From contig NZ_CP108006.1 of NCBI RefSeq assembly GCF_036127095.1, positions 1 to 64,000 of the forward strand: 64,000 nucleotides of DNA, in the 5' to 3' direction. The position numbers and the translations under genes were made by a program. The notes below the pieces were generated by a model. That model made no database searches. It was not told the DNA's origin and was given only the letters and a program-made list of their open reading frames with translations. Numbering within the stretch: the stretch's first letter is position 1; each line of letters opens with the position of its first letter. This stretch comes from Streptomyces sp. NBC_00335. Its GTDB lineage: Bacteria; Actinomycetota; Actinomycetes; Streptomycetales; Streptomycetaceae. This document shows, one piece after another, positions 44,109 through 53,292 of the stretch.

Positions 44109-45554
44109 TCAGCGGGCGAGGTAGCGGCCGGCCGGTGCCCCGGTGACGGCTCCGTCGCGGTATGCGATGCGGCCTCCGACGACGGTGACGGTGGGCCAGC
44201 CGCGCAGTTCCCGCCCTTCGAAGGGGCAGTGGTCCTGCCCGGACAGCAGGAGATCGGTCGTGACCGTGCGTACGGAGTCCAGGTCGGTGACGACCAGGTC
44301 CGCGTCGGAGCCCACCATCAACGAACCTTTTCCGGTGAGGCCGTAGGCGTCGGCCGGGTTGGCGGAGAGCAGTTCCGCTACGCGGCGCAGTGGCAGGCCG
44401 CGCTTGTGGTGGCCCTCGGAGAGCAGGATCGGGTAGAGGAGGGCGGTGCCGCCGAAGCCGGGCAGGGCGGGCCACAGGGCGTCGCCCTTGGATTCCTCCA
44501 TGCAGCAGGCGTGGTCGGAGGCGATCCAGTCCACGGTTCCGTCGAGGACGCCTTCCCACAGCGCGTCGTTGTCGGCGCGGGTACGGATCGGCGGGTTGAC
44601 CTTGGCTCCGAGGCCGCGGCCGGCCGCGTCGAGGCTTTCGTGGTCCAGGCACAGGTGGTGCAGGGTCACCTCGGTTCGCAGGTCCAGGCCGGGTGAGGCG
44701 GCGCGTGCGGCGCGGGCTCCGGCGAGGGCGGCGGCGCTGGAGAGGTGCAGGAGGTTCACGGGGCAGCCGGTGGCGCGGGCCAGGGCGGCGGCCTCGCCGA
44801 TCGCGACCTCCTCGGTCAGGGGCGGGCGCCCCTCGTGGTAGGCGCGCAGGGTCTGGGGGTCGCCGGACCGGCGGACCCGGTCGATGAACAGCCGCATCAG
44901 CTCGGACTGTTCGCAGTGGAGGGAGAGCGAGACCCGGCCGCGGGGGCGGGCGGCCCCGGCGGCGGCGACCGCTTCCATGAGCTGGTAGAGGTGGCCGAGG
45001 TCGTACTCCTCCCCCTCCCCCGTCATGCGGAAGCCCTTGGCGTCACGGGAGTCGGCGGACAGGTTGAACCCCTTGTAGAACATGTAGTACTTGAAGGAGC
45101 TGACCCCGTGTTTCGCGACGAGGTCGGGTATTTCGCGTACCTGGGCGGTGTCCATCGGGGCGAGGTGGAATCCGTAGTCGGTGTGGCTGCGGCCGCCGAC
45201 CGCCGCGAGGACCTCCGGGAAGATGTCGCCGTAGGAGCCGGTGCGGTTGAGGTAGTGCTCGCCCGTGCGGAAGTAGGACAGGACGCTCGTCGCGCCGCCG
45301 ACCAGGGAGGAACGGGTTTCCTCCGCGGCGTCCTGCTCCAGGGAACGGTAGATGCCCAGATGGAAGTGGGCGTCGACGGCGCCCGGGAAGACCGTCCGTC
45401 CCGTGGCGTCGATGACCTCGGTCGCCTCCGAGGCGTCCATGCGGTCGGCCAGGGCCGCGATCTTGCCGTCGCGCACCGCGAGGTCCGCGGTGATCTCGCC
45501 GAGGTGGGGCTGGACGAGGGTGCCGTTCTTGATGAGCAGGTCGTATCGGGACAT
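44109..45554 (-). CDS. Dihydropyrimidinase/hydantoinase-like amidohydrolase
   Basis: 481 residues from ATG 45554 (MSRYDLLIKNGTLV). Cyclic amidohydrolase: metal ligands in GAVDAHFHLGIYRS (HxH), the carboxylated lysine in GVSSFKYYMFYKG, His in VSLSLHCEQSEL and LLHLSSAAAL, and Asp in VDWIASDHACCME. Cyclic imide, hydantoin or dihydropyrimidine ring opening is the family reaction. The first metal ligands and full length suggest activity. Divergent from a CoA-transferase gene; a partial GAAACnnnGTTTC site at 45618-45630 lies in its promoter. Confidence 0.8.
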   Translation of the reverse strand: MSRYDLLIKNGTLVQPHLGEITADLAVRDGKIAALADRMDASEATEVIDATGRTVFPGAVDAHFHLGIYRSLEQDAAEETRSSLVGGATSVLSYFRTGEHYLNRTGSYGDIFPEVLAAVGGRSHTDYGFHLAPMDTAQVREIPDLVAKHGVSSFKYYMFYKGFNLSADSRDAKGFRMTGEGEEYDLGHLYQLMEAVAAAGAARPRGRVSLSLHCEQSELMRLFIDRVRRSGDPQTLRAYHEGRPPLTEEVAIGEAAALARATGCPVNLLHLSSAAALAGARAARAASPGLDLRTEVTLHHLCLDHESLDAAGRGLGAKVNPPIRTRADNDALWEGVLDGTVDWIASDHACCMEESKGDALWPALPGFGGTALLYPILLSEGHHKRGLPLRRVAELLSANPADAYGLTGKGSLMVGSDADLVVTDLDSVRTVTTDLLLSGQDHCPFEGRELRGWPTVTVVGGRIAYRDGAVTGAPAGRYLAR

Positions 45555-45664
45555 GACAGGCCGGGCAGCCGCAGCCGGCACCGCCCGTACCTCCCTTCAG
45601 CATTCGTGGGCTCGGGGGAAACGCCGTTTCTCTTCTGCGTGACGGAGGGTCATGCTAGCTTTCC

Positions 45665-45689
45665 GAAACAGCGTTCCACAAGGAGAAAC
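45665..45689 (+). promoter_or_regulatory. GAAAC-N15-GAAAC site B
   Basis: GAAAC, AGCGTTCCACAAGGA, GAAAC, 27 bases upstream of the CoA-transferase start. A half site (GAAAC-GCC-GTTTC, a 13-base palindrome) lies at 45618-45630 nearer the divergent amidohydrolase gene. Confidence 0.65.
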
Positions 45690-45716
45690 AGCGACCCGTG
45701 AAGGTGCGTGAGCCCG

Positions 45717-46946
45717 ATGGAACCTCCCCTCCCCCACCTCGGCCCCCCTGCCGCTCCCGGGCCCCTGCACGGAGTGACCGTCCTGGACTGCGCCACCCTG
45801 TTCGCGGGGCCCCTGGCCGCCACGATCCTGGGCGACTACGGCGCCGACGTCGTCAAGGTCGAACACCCTGTCCGGCCGGACCCGTCGCGCACCCACGGTC
45901 CGTCCAAGGACGGCGAGGGCCTGTGGTGGAAGATGCTCGGCCGGAACAAGCACACGGTCACCCTGGACCTGAGCCGGTCCGCCGGAGCCGCGCTCCTGCT
46001 CCGGCTCGCCGCCCAGGCCGATGTCCTGATCGAGAACTTCCGGCCCGGAACCCTGGAGAAGTGGGGCCTGGGACCGGCGGACCTGCACCGCGCCAACCCC
46101 AGGCTCGTCGTCGCCCGCGTCACCGGATTCGGCCAGTACGGGCCCTACGCCCGCAGGCCCGGCTTCGGCACCCTCGCGGAGTCCATGAGCGGCTTCGCCG
46201 CGCTGACGGGCGAGCCCGGCGGCCCGCCCACCCTGCCGCCCTTCGGGCTGGCCGACGGCGTGGCCGCGCTGGTCGCCGCCTCGGCCGTGCAGACCGCGCT
46301 CTACCACCGCGACGTGCACGGCGGTCCCGGGCAGGTCGTCGACCTCGCGATCATCGAGCCGCTGCTGACCCTGCTGGGCCCGCAGCCCACCGCCTACGAC
46401 CAGCTCGGCACGGTCCCGCCGCGCACGGGAAACCGGTCGGTGAACAACGCCCCGCGCAACATCTACCCGACCCGGGACGGCTCCTGGGTGGCCGTCAGCA
46501 CCTCGGCGCAGTCCGTAGCCGAGCGGGTCATGAAACTCGTAGGGCACCCGGAGGTCACCGACGAGCCCTGGTTCGCCGGGGGTGCCGGTCGCGCCGCGCA
46601 CGCGGATCTGCTCGACGCCCAGGTCGGGGAATGGATCGCGGCCCGCGACCGGGACACCGTGATCTCCGCCTTCGAGGAGGCCGAGGCCGCGATCTCCCCC
46701 GTGTACGGCATCGCCGACATCTTCGCGGATCCGCAGTACCAGGCCCTGGACTCGCTGACGACCGTGGACGACCCGGTGCTGGGGCCGCTCCGCATGCAGA
46801 ACGTCCTCTTCCGGCTCTCCGCCACGCCCGGCGCCATCCGCTGGACCGGCCGCGCGCACGGCAGCGACACCCGGGCGCTCTTCGGCGCGCGGCTCGGCCT
46901 GTCGCCGGCGGAGCTCGACGAACTCGCCGCAGACCGCACGATCTGA
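45717..46946 (+). CDS. Family III CoA-transferase
   Basis: 409 residues from ATG 45717 (GTG 45708 possible). CaiB/BaiF family: HGVTVLDCATLFAGPLAATI, VKVEHPVRPD, the catalytic Asp region in LGRNKHTVTLDLSR, LIENFRPGTLEKWGL and VVARVTGFGQYGPYARRPGF. Moves CoA between acyl-CoA and a free acid, here probably onto the acid made by this gene cluster. First gene of a plus-strand run with a cyclase and MmgE/PrpD. A second paralogue lies at 58245-59438. Confidence 0.9.
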   Translation: MEPPLPHLGPPAAPGPLHGVTVLDCATLFAGPLAATILGDYGADVVKVEHPVRPDPSRTHGPSKDGEGLWWKMLGRNKHTVTLDLSRSAGAALLLRLAAQADVLIENFRPGTLEKWGLGPADLHRANPRLVVARVTGFGQYGPYARRPGFGTLAESMSGFAALTGEPGGPPTLPPFGLADGVAALVAASAVQTALYHRDVHGGPGQVVDLAIIEPLLTLLGPQPTAYDQLGTVPPRTGNRSVNNAPRNIYPTRDGSWVAVSTSAQSVAERVMKLVGHPEVTDEPWFAGGAGRAAHADLLDAQVGEWIAARDRDTVISAFEEAEAAISPVYGIADIFADPQYQALDSLTTVDDPVLGPLRMQNVLFRLSATPGAIRWTGRAHGSDTRALFGARLGLSPAELDELAADRTI

Positions 46947-46964
46947 CCCCCTCTTGGAGACACC

Positions 46965-47810
46965 ATGAACAGCGTCCACGGATACCGGGGAAGTCCGGTG
47001 TCCCTCGCCGGCGCTCCCGTGATCGACCTGGCCCAGCCGATGCGCCGGGGCATGCCCCAGTCGCCCAACCATCCGCCCTTCCGCATGCTCCTGGAACGCC
47101 GCCACGGCGATCACGTGCGCGGAGACGGAGGCTCCGCCGCCAACGAACTCATCGTCACCGGCGGCCACGTGGGCACCCACGTCGACGCTCTCGCACACGT
47201 CTCGCAGGACGGTCTGCTGCACGGGGGCGTCCCGGCCGAATCCGCGCAGAGCCACGAGGGCTTCTCCCGGCACGGCATCGAGGAGTTCCCGCCCTATGTG
47301 GGACGGGCCGTGTTCCTGGACATCGCCGCCGTACACGGCGTCCCGGTCCTTCCCGCCGGATACGAGATCACGGTCGCCGACCTGGAAAGGGCCCGGGACG
47401 CCGCCGGGGTGGACATCGAGGCGGGTGGCGCGTTGCTGCTGGGGACGGGCTGGTCCGGGCACTGGGAGGACCCGCGGGTCTTCACCGGACAGGAGGGCGG
47501 AGCGCCGGGGCCCGGCCCCGCGGCCGGGGCATGGATCGCGGAGCGGGGAGTACGGGTGACCGGCGGCGAGACGATCGCCTTCGAGCACATTCCACCGGGG
47601 CGGGGCCACGCCGAACTGCCCGTCCACCGAACGCTGCTGGTCGAGGCGGGCATCCACATCGTCGAAACGATGCGGCTCACCGGGCTCGCCGCGGCGCGAC
47701 GGGCGGAGTTCCTGCTGATGCTCGCGCCCCTGCCGATCGTAGGGGCCACCGGATCCCCCGTACGTCCGCTCGCCGTCCTGTACGACGCCGACGGGGCGGG
47801 CCCGGCATGA
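46965..47810 (+). CDS. Cyclase/kynurenine-formamidase-like hydrolase
   Basis: 281 residues. Contains the family's metal site GGHVGTHVDALAHVSQDG (HxGTHxD with a following His) and VIDLAQPMRRGMPQSPNHPP near the start, and FEHIPPGRGHAELPVHRTLL later. KynB-like metal-dependent hydrolases cleave formamides, lactones or cyclic amides. Its stop overlaps the MmgE/PrpD start (ATGA). Confidence 0.85.
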   Translation: MNSVHGYRGSPVSLAGAPVIDLAQPMRRGMPQSPNHPPFRMLLERRHGDHVRGDGGSAANELIVTGGHVGTHVDALAHVSQDGLLHGGVPAESAQSHEGFSRHGIEEFPPYVGRAVFLDIAAVHGVPVLPAGYEITVADLERARDAAGVDIEAGGALLLGTGWSGHWEDPRVFTGQEGGAPGPGPAAGAWIAERGVRVTGGETIAFEHIPPGRGHAELPVHRTLLVEAGIHIVETMRLTGLAAARRAEFLLMLAPLPIVGATGSPVRPLAVLYDADGAGPA

Positions 47811-49270
47811 GCGACGAAGGGTACGCGGCGCGCCTGGCCGCCTTCGCGGCGACAGCCGCAGCGGACGGGGTACCTCAGGAGATCGCGGAGGACGCGGCCG
47901 CGCGCACGCTGGACTGCCTCGGCAACAGCCTGGGGGCGCTCGGCGCGCACACCGGCGAGATCTCCGGCGCCTCGCCCCAGTCGGCGGCGCTGGCCATGGC
48001 CCGCGCGGCGGGCGGAGTCGCGGAGGCCACCGCCGTGGGCAGCGGCCGCCGGATGCCGGCCGACCGGGCCGCCCTCGTCAACGGCACGCTCGCGCACGCC
48101 CTCGACTTCGACGACACCCACCTCCCGTCCGTTCTGCATCCCACGGCCGCCGTCCTGCCCGCCGCGCTGGCCGTCGCCGAAGCCACGGGCGCCACGGGGG
48201 CATCGCTGCTGACCGCGCTCGCGGTCGGCGGCGAGGTCTGCGTCCGCCTGGGCATGGCCTCCTACGATCCGGCCCTGCGGAACTCGGTGTTCTTCGAGAA
48301 GGGTCTGCACGCCACCTCCATCTGCGGCACCGTCGGCGCCGCCGTCGCCGCAGGGCTGCTGTACGGGCTGAGCGCGGCCGAGCTGGCGCACGCCATCGGC
48401 ATCGCCTGCTCCATGGGCGCCGGGGTCATCGAGGCGAACCGCACCGGCGGCAGTGTCAAGCGGCTGCATTGCGGATGGGCCGCCCACTCCGGTGTGTGCG
48501 CGGCCCAGTTCGCGGCGGGCGGGGTCACCGGACCGCCGACGGTGCTGGAAGGACGCTTCGGCTTCCTGACGGCATTCCTGGACGAGCGGTGGACCGCGGA
48601 GCCCCTGGTGGCCGGCCTGGAGGAGATGAGTACGGTCGCGAACTGGCAATACGCGCGCTCCGTGTTCAAGCCGTACCCCTCCAACCACTTCACCCACCCG
48701 GGGATCGACTGCGCGCTGGCCCTTCGCCGCGCCGGGCTCCGGGCCGAGGACGTGGTGAGCGCCGAGCTGGGGGTGGCCGCCGCGCCCCGGCGCACCATCG
48801 GCGAGCCGCACGCCGAGAAGGTGCACCCCCGTACGCCCTACCACGCCAAGTTCTCGGGGCCCTACACGGTGGCGGCAGCGCTGCTGTCCGACGCGGAAGG
48901 CGACGGGCCCGGGCTGCGGCACGCGGACTTCTCCGCGGGTGCGTTCACCGATCCGCGCCGCATCGCCTTGGCGGAGCGGATCCAGGTCGTGGTCGACGCC
49001 CGGTGCGACGCGGAGTTCCCGCAGGCTTTCAGCGCGGTGCTGCGGGTGACGACGCGCGGTGGGCGGGTCGTGCAGTCACGGGTCGGCAGTTCTCTGGGCG
49101 GGCCGGGTGCGCCGTTGTCCCAGGCCCAGCTGGCCGGCAAGTTCCGGCTGAACGCGGAGCCGGTCCTGGGACGGGACCGTGCGGACCGGGTGGTCCAGGC
49201 GGTCCGCGCCCTTCCCGCGGCGCCGCCCGGCGCCGCTGCCGCGCTGCTGGGTCTGACCCGTATCGACTGA
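47807..49270 (+). CDS. MmgE/PrpD family protein
   Basis: 487 residues, translationally coupled to the cyclase gene. Family features: DCLGNSLGALGAHTG, ALVNGTLAHALDFDDTHLPS (the HxxDFDD active-site region), HPTAAVLPAALA, GLHATSICGTVGAAVAAGLL, and FKPYPSNHFTHPGIDCALAL. The family includes 2-methylcitrate dehydratase and cis-aconitate decarboxylase. With CoA-transferase and a CitE-like lyase next door it likely handles a branched tricarboxylic or unsaturated dicarboxylic acid. Confidence 0.85.
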   Translation: MSDEGYAARLAAFAATAAADGVPQEIAEDAAARTLDCLGNSLGALGAHTGEISGASPQSAALAMARAAGGVAEATAVGSGRRMPADRAALVNGTLAHALDFDDTHLPSVLHPTAAVLPAALAVAEATGATGASLLTALAVGGEVCVRLGMASYDPALRNSVFFEKGLHATSICGTVGAAVAAGLLYGLSAAELAHAIGIACSMGAGVIEANRTGGSVKRLHCGWAAHSGVCAAQFAAGGVTGPPTVLEGRFGFLTAFLDERWTAEPLVAGLEEMSTVANWQYARSVFKPYPSNHFTHPGIDCALALRRAGLRAEDVVSAELGVAAAPRRTIGEPHAEKVHPRTPYHAKFSGPYTVAAALLSDAEGDGPGLRHADFSAGAFTDPRRIALAERIQVVVDARCDAEFPQAFSAVLRVTTRGGRVVQSRVGSSLGGPGAPLSQAQLAGKFRLNAEPVLGRDRADRVVQAVRALPAAPPGAAAALLGLTRID

Positions 49271-49291
49271 GGGAAGGGCCGGGGATCCGGC

Positions 49292-50227
49292 TCAGCGGCG
49301 CGCGGCGAGCACCCGGCGGGCGGCCCGGACGACGGCCTCGTCCACCATCCGGCCGTCGGGTCCGGTGATGACGCCCGAACCGTCCCGCGCCGCCTCGTCG
49401 AAGTGCTCCAGCAAGGTCCGCGCGGCGGCGAGTTCTTCAGTGCTGGGAGTGAAGACCTCGTGCACGGTGGCCAGTTGGCGCGGGTGGATGCAGGCCCGGG
49501 AGCGGTAGCCGAGCCGGCGCAGGGCGCGGGTGGTCCGGGCGAGGGCGTCCAGGTCGGTGAAGTCGGTGCTGACGGGTCCGACCGGCGGCAGCAGGCCGGC
49601 GGCGGCCGAGGCGAGGAGGACGTCCGTGCGGATGGAGACGAGGGCCGCGGCGGCCGGGTCCGCCGGGTCCGCCGGGTCCGCCGGATCGGTTGCCTCGATG
49701 CCCAGTTCGGCGCACAGGTCGGCCTCGCCCAGCTGCAGGTGGCGTACCCGGGGCGCTTGCGCGATCAGCCGTACGTCGAGCACGGCCGAGGCGGTCTCCA
49801 GCAACGGCGCCAGGGCGAAGGCGCCCGGGGCGAGCCCCTGGCGCTCCTCCGCCGCGGTCAGGAGGGAGTGCTGCGCCTCGATCTCCTCGGCGCCCGAGCA
49901 TTTGGCGAGGCAGAAGCCGGTCACCGCGGGCGTGGCGAGGCGTGCGGTTTCCTCGCGCCCCCGCTCGCCTGGGTTGACACGAATCCACATCTGCGTCCTC
50001 GCGTCCGGGCCGTGCGGCGCCGCTTCCAGGGCAGCGGCTTCCGCCTCGTCGAGCCAGTGCCGCACCAGTGTCAGCGCCCGCTCCTTCCCCGCCGCGGGAA
50101 CGGCGTCCTCCAGGTCGACGATCAGTGCGTCGGCGCCTCGGGTGAGGGCCTTGGCGAGCATCTCGGGACGGTCACCCGGAACGTAGAGGAAGGAGCGGGG
50201 TGCTGCCGGGAGGGGGTTCGCGGTCAT
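49292..50227 (-). CDS. CitE-like CoA-ester lyase
   Basis: 311 residues, HpcH/HpaI-CitE family: RSFLYVPGDRPEMLAKALTR, ADALIVDLEDAVPAAGK, MWIRVNPGERGREETARL, then the LGEADLCAELGI metal-binding loop and RSRACIHPRQLATVHEVF at the end. Such enzymes split citramalyl-, malyl- or citryl-CoA. A (GAT/CCG)-rich repeat gives DPADPADPA in the loop after the metal site, an unusual insertion. The promoter carries a minus-strand copy of the GAAAC motif at 50325-50349. Confidence 0.85.
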   Translation of the reverse strand: MTANPLPAAPRSFLYVPGDRPEMLAKALTRGADALIVDLEDAVPAAGKERALTLVRHWLDEAEAAALEAAPHGPDARTQMWIRVNPGERGREETARLATPAVTGFCLAKCSGAEEIEAQHSLLTAAEERQGLAPGAFALAPLLETASAVLDVRLIAQAPRVRHLQLGEADLCAELGIEATDPADPADPADPAAAALVSIRTDVLLASAAAGLLPPVGPVSTDFTDLDALARTTRALRRLGYRSRACIHPRQLATVHEVFTPSTEELAAARTLLEHFDEAARDGSGVITGPDGRMVDEAVVRAARRVLAARR

Positions 50228-50324
50228 GGTGCGACGCTCCGATCGGCGGGGGAATCAGCTTTGGGACAAGGGAGTTGGGGGCTTGCTCACCCTAGGAGTG
50301 GGACCATCCACGGTCAATGGATCG

Positions 50325-50349
50325 GTTTCGCTGTGGGATCCGACGTTTC
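50325..50349 (-). promoter_or_regulatory. GAAAC-N15-GAAAC site C1
   Basis: Minus strand: GAAAC, GTCGGATCCCACAGC, GAAAC. Both pentamers exact, spacer diverged. About 98 bases upstream of the CitE-like gene. Confidence 0.45.
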
Positions 50350-50449
50350 ACGAACGGTGCAACGGATCGGAAACGCACCTTTTACCGGGGTGCGCGTCCG
50401 GACCCTTGACACGCCGAGTGGGCGACGGGCTGTATATGGGGACGCAAGC

Positions 50450-50474
50450 GAAACAAAGTTCCGTACAGGGAAAC
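50450..50474 (+). promoter_or_regulatory. GAAAC-N15-GAAAC site C2
   Basis: GAAAC, AAAGTTCCGTACAGG, GAAAC, 33 bases before the WxL-like gene. Its first 13 bases are identical to those of site A. This ties the surface operon to the catabolic regulon. Confidence 0.65.
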
Positions 50475-50507
50475 CCATCGGATCCCTTCGAGAGGAACCC
50501 ACGGCTC

Positions 50508-52124
50508 ATGCACCCTCAACTCGCAAGATCGACCCGGACCCGGACCCGGGGCGGTGCGACGCTCGCCGCACTCGTGGTCGCGGCGTCCGGCTCGCTGGTC
50601 CTCGCCGGTTCACCCGCCCACGCGGGCAGCGCGCCCGTGACGTACGACTGCGTCTTCAGTTCCTCCCATTCGCTCTTCACCACCACCGCCACCCTCACCG
50701 CCCCGGCCACCGCGGCGGCGGGTGAGAGCGTGGACGTCAAACTCAGCCTCGCCGACAAGGGCCCGGCCAACGGTCCCGTCGCGCTGCCCGCCAACAGCGT
50801 CGTCCCCTCGGCCAAGATCCTCGTCTCCGGGCAGGCACCGCTCACGCTCACCGCTCCGGCCTCGAACCCGGCGATCCCGGCCAAGGGCGAGATCCCCATA
50901 CCCGATCTGACCGGCAAACTCACCGTCGCACAACCCGGCACGGTGACGCTGACACCCGACCAGCTGACGCTCGACATCCCGAGCTACGGCCTGTCCCTCG
51001 CCTGCACCCTGCAGGGCACCGCAACCGCCCTGCACACGCTGACCGTCACCCCGGCCGCGGGCAGCACCAACGCGGCCGTGACCGGCATCTCGGGCCGCCC
51101 GGCGTCGGACACCACCGGCGCCCGCCCCGGTGACGTCCTCACCATGGCCGGCGCGGGCTGGGATCCCGCGGCGCCGATCGGCACGGTCGAACTGTGCACC
51201 CTGGCCGGTACCGGATGCTCCGGCGCCGACCTCACGCCCGACCTGCGCGTCGGCTCCGACGGAAAACTGGCCGGCACGGTGACGGTCGGCGCCACGGCCG
51301 CCCCCGGGCCGCACCGCCTGAAGATCAGTCAGGGGTCGGCCTCCGCCTCCCTCGTCATCGGCGTCCTGGGCGCCCGTACGCTCCAGGTCACGCCCGGCGG
51401 CGGCGGACCGGGTACGAGTGCCACGGTCAACGGGGCCAGCTTCGACCCGGGCGACGAGGTCAGCGTCGTCACCCTGGACAAGGACGGCCGGCCGGTCGGC
51501 GGGGCGGGCCTCACCGCCCCCGTCGACGCGCGGGGCAACTTCACCGCCACGCTCGTACCGGCCGTGGGAGCCGTGAAGATCGTGGCGACGGAGAAGGACG
51601 GCGGCGACACCACCGAGACCGCGTGGGCGGGCAGTTCCAACGGGGGCGGCTCCGACCAGACGCTGAAGGTGGTCGTCAGCGGCGGCGCGCTCACCATGTC
51701 GGCCGAGCCCGGCGAAGTGATCCTCTCCCCGGTCACCGTGGACGGCACCGCCCACGACTCCACGGGAAGTGTGCGGGCCCTGGAGGTCAAGGACTTCCGG
51801 GGCACCACCGAAGGCTGGTCCCTCGTCGGAACGGTCACCGACTTCCGCAACTCCGCCGGAGCCGCGATTCCCGCCTCGCAGCTGTCCTGGACCCCGCAGT
51901 GCGCGGTCCACCCCGGGTCCGCCGCCGCCTCCGCCGTCGTCCCGGGCAGCGCCGGGCCGCTCAGCTCGACGACCGCGGCACCGCTGTGCAGCCAGGCGGC
52001 CGGCGCCGATCCCACCTCTGTCACGGGCGGGCACTTCGACGCGGGCGCGGGCCTCAGCCTGCGCGTCCCGGGGATCGTCCAGAGAGGCGAGTACGCGGCC
52101 GTACTGCGCCTGACCCTGTCCTGA
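50508..52124 (+). CDS. Secreted WxL-like surface protein
   Basis: 538 residues, ATG 50508. Signal peptide (ALVVAASGSLVLAGSPAHA). About 45-170: a beta-rich domain with one cysteine pair starting VTYDCVFSSSHSLFTTTATL. About 180-400: two Ig/IPT-like repeats, each opening PGDVLTMAGAGWDP or GGPGTSATVNGASFDPGDE. About 410-538: a C-terminal domain with VKDFRGTTEGWSLVGTVTDF (W437-S-L439), a CxxH cysteine pair region, and the ending GEYAAVLRLTLS. That layout matches WxL cell-surface domains (first WxL motif kept, second YxxxLTWxL reduced). WxL domains bind peptidoglycan without covalent linkage. First and separately transcribed-looking gene of the operon. Confidence 0.7.
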   Translation: MHPQLARSTRTRTRGGATLAALVVAASGSLVLAGSPAHAGSAPVTYDCVFSSSHSLFTTTATLTAPATAAAGESVDVKLSLADKGPANGPVALPANSVVPSAKILVSGQAPLTLTAPASNPAIPAKGEIPIPDLTGKLTVAQPGTVTLTPDQLTLDIPSYGLSLACTLQGTATALHTLTVTPAAGSTNAAVTGISGRPASDTTGARPGDVLTMAGAGWDPAAPIGTVELCTLAGTGCSGADLTPDLRVGSDGKLAGTVTVGATAAPGPHRLKISQGSASASLVIGVLGARTLQVTPGGGGPGTSATVNGASFDPGDEVSVVTLDKDGRPVGGAGLTAPVDARGNFTATLVPAVGAVKIVATEKDGGDTTETAWAGSSNGGGSDQTLKVVVSGGALTMSAEPGEVILSPVTVDGTAHDSTGSVRALEVKDFRGTTEGWSLVGTVTDFRNSAGAAIPASQLSWTPQCAVHPGSAAASAVVPGSAGPLSSTTAAPLCSQAAGADPTSVTGGHFDAGAGLSLRVPGIVQRGEYAAVLRLTLS

Positions 52125-52130
52125 CCCTGT

Positions 52131-52175
52131 CCCGCACGTCGCGCACGTCCTGCACGTCCCGCACGTCCCGCACGT
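52131..52175. repeat. 9-bp tandem repeat
   Basis: Five head-to-tail copies of a 9-base unit (CCCGCACGT with one or two changes), just after the WxL-like gene stop. It lies before the 52197 hairpin in the untranslated gap of the surface operon. Confidence 0.8.
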
Positions 52176-52196
52176 CCTGACCCTCCTTCGAGCAAC

Positions 52197-52233
52197 GTCC
52201 CAGGTGGCGAGCTCCCGGCTCGCCACCTGGGAC
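52197..52233 (+). terminator. 16-bp intercistronic hairpin
   Basis: GTCCCAGGTGGCGAGC and its perfect complement around TCCCG, ending 15 bases before the next start codon (52249). A terminator-strength hairpin inside an operon suggests partial termination or mRNA stabilisation, giving more of the first (WxL-like) protein than of the rest. Confidence 0.7.
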
Positions 52234-52248
52234 CGGCAAGAGCGGAAC

Positions 52249-53292
52249 ATGACAACACTACGCAGTGACCGACCGGCCGACCGGGCTCGCCGAGCAGCCG
52301 CCCGGGCCCTCGTCATCACGGCCTTCCGTGCCGTAGCGGCCTGCCTGGCCGCCCTGTCCGCCCTCGCGGTGGCAGGCGCGTCGCCCGCCACCGCCTCGGA
52401 AGCGGGGAGCTCCGGCACGGGGTCCTGGTCGGTGCAACCGGCGGGAACGGCCGGCCGGCCCGCGTTCGTCATGGACTCCGCGCCCGGCTCCGTAGTCAAG
52501 GACGCCGTCCGCGTCAGCAACCTGTCCGACGCCCCCCTCTCCTTCCAGGTGTACGGCTCGGACGCCTACAACACGCCCCGCGACGGCGCCCTCGCCTACC
52601 GCCAGGCCGGCGAGGCCCAGAGCGGCATCGGCGCCTGGATCACCCTCGGTACCAACGCACTCGTCATTCCGCCGGGCCGTGCCGCGGACATCCCCTTCAC
52701 CGTGAACGTCCCGGGTGACGTCACCCCCGGCAGTCACATCGGCGGGATCGTCGCCCTCAACAACGCCGTCGAGGAAGCCGGCGGCGCGTCCGGCGTCGAC
52801 GTGGGCATCCAGCGGGCCATAGCCGTCCGCATCCAGCTGACGGTCGAGGGACCGGTGACACCCGGACTCGCCGTCCGGTCGGTCCGGGTACACCACCACC
52901 CGTCGGGCGTCCCCTTCGCCGATGCGCGCACCACCCTCACCTACAAGGTCGTCAACACCGGCAATACGGCGCTGCGCCCCACCGTCTCGCCACGGCTCCA
53001 GGGACTCTTCGGTCTGCGGCACAGCTCCTTCGCCGAACGCACGCTCCCTCTGCTGCTGCCGGGGCAGAGTGCCGAGCTCAGCACCGACTGGCCGGGCGCC
53101 CCCGGCCTCGACTACCTGACCGCCACCGTGCGCGTCAGCGCGCCCGGCATGCCCGCGACGTCCGCGCAGAGCGGCCGGGTCGCGTTGTCCTGGCCCACGC
53201 TCGGGTCCGTCGGCGCCCTTCTCGCCGTCCTCGCGGTCGCCTTGGGCTGGATCCGCCGCGCGAAGCCCGGCCTCACCGGGAGGCCTCTATGA
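52249..53292 (+). CDS. DUF916-type WxL-interacting protein
   Basis: 347 residues from ATG 52249. Signal peptide about 1-50. Residues ~58-165 fit the DUF916 peptidoglycan-binding domain of WxL-interacting proteins: WSVQPAGTAGRPAFVMDSAP, VVKDAVRVSNLSDAPLSFQV, YGSDAYNTPRDGALAY and TPGSHIGGIVALNN. Then a second Ig-like domain (about 190-300) and a C-terminal membrane helix (VGALLAVLAVALGWIRR). In Firmicutes such proteins (CscA) dock WxL proteins on the cell surface. Overlaps the next gene by 4 bases. Confidence 0.75.
   Translation: MTTLRSDRPADRARRAAARALVITAFRAVAACLAALSALAVAGASPATASEAGSSGTGSWSVQPAGTAGRPAFVMDSAPGSVVKDAVRVSNLSDAPLSFQVYGSDAYNTPRDGALAYRQAGEAQSGIGAWITLGTNALVIPPGRAADIPFTVNVPGDVTPGSHIGGIVALNNAVEEAGGASGVDVGIQRAIAVRIQLTVEGPVTPGLAVRSVRVHHHPSGVPFADARTTLTYKVVNTGNTALRPTVSPRLQGLFGLRHSSFAERTLPLLLPGQSAELSTDWPGAPGLDYLTATVRVSAPGMPATSAQSGRVALSWPTLGSVGALLAVLAVALGWIRRAKPGLTGRPL

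Noticed and set aside
45698..49270. 1190-codon plus-strand open frame
   Set aside because: Only the last 487 codons (MmgE/PrpD) are real; the first part is an out-of-frame reading of the CoA-transferase and cyclase genes.
52131..52175. CRISPR-like tandem repeat
   Set aside because: Units are 9 bases and contiguous with no spacers, so it is a simple tandem repeat.
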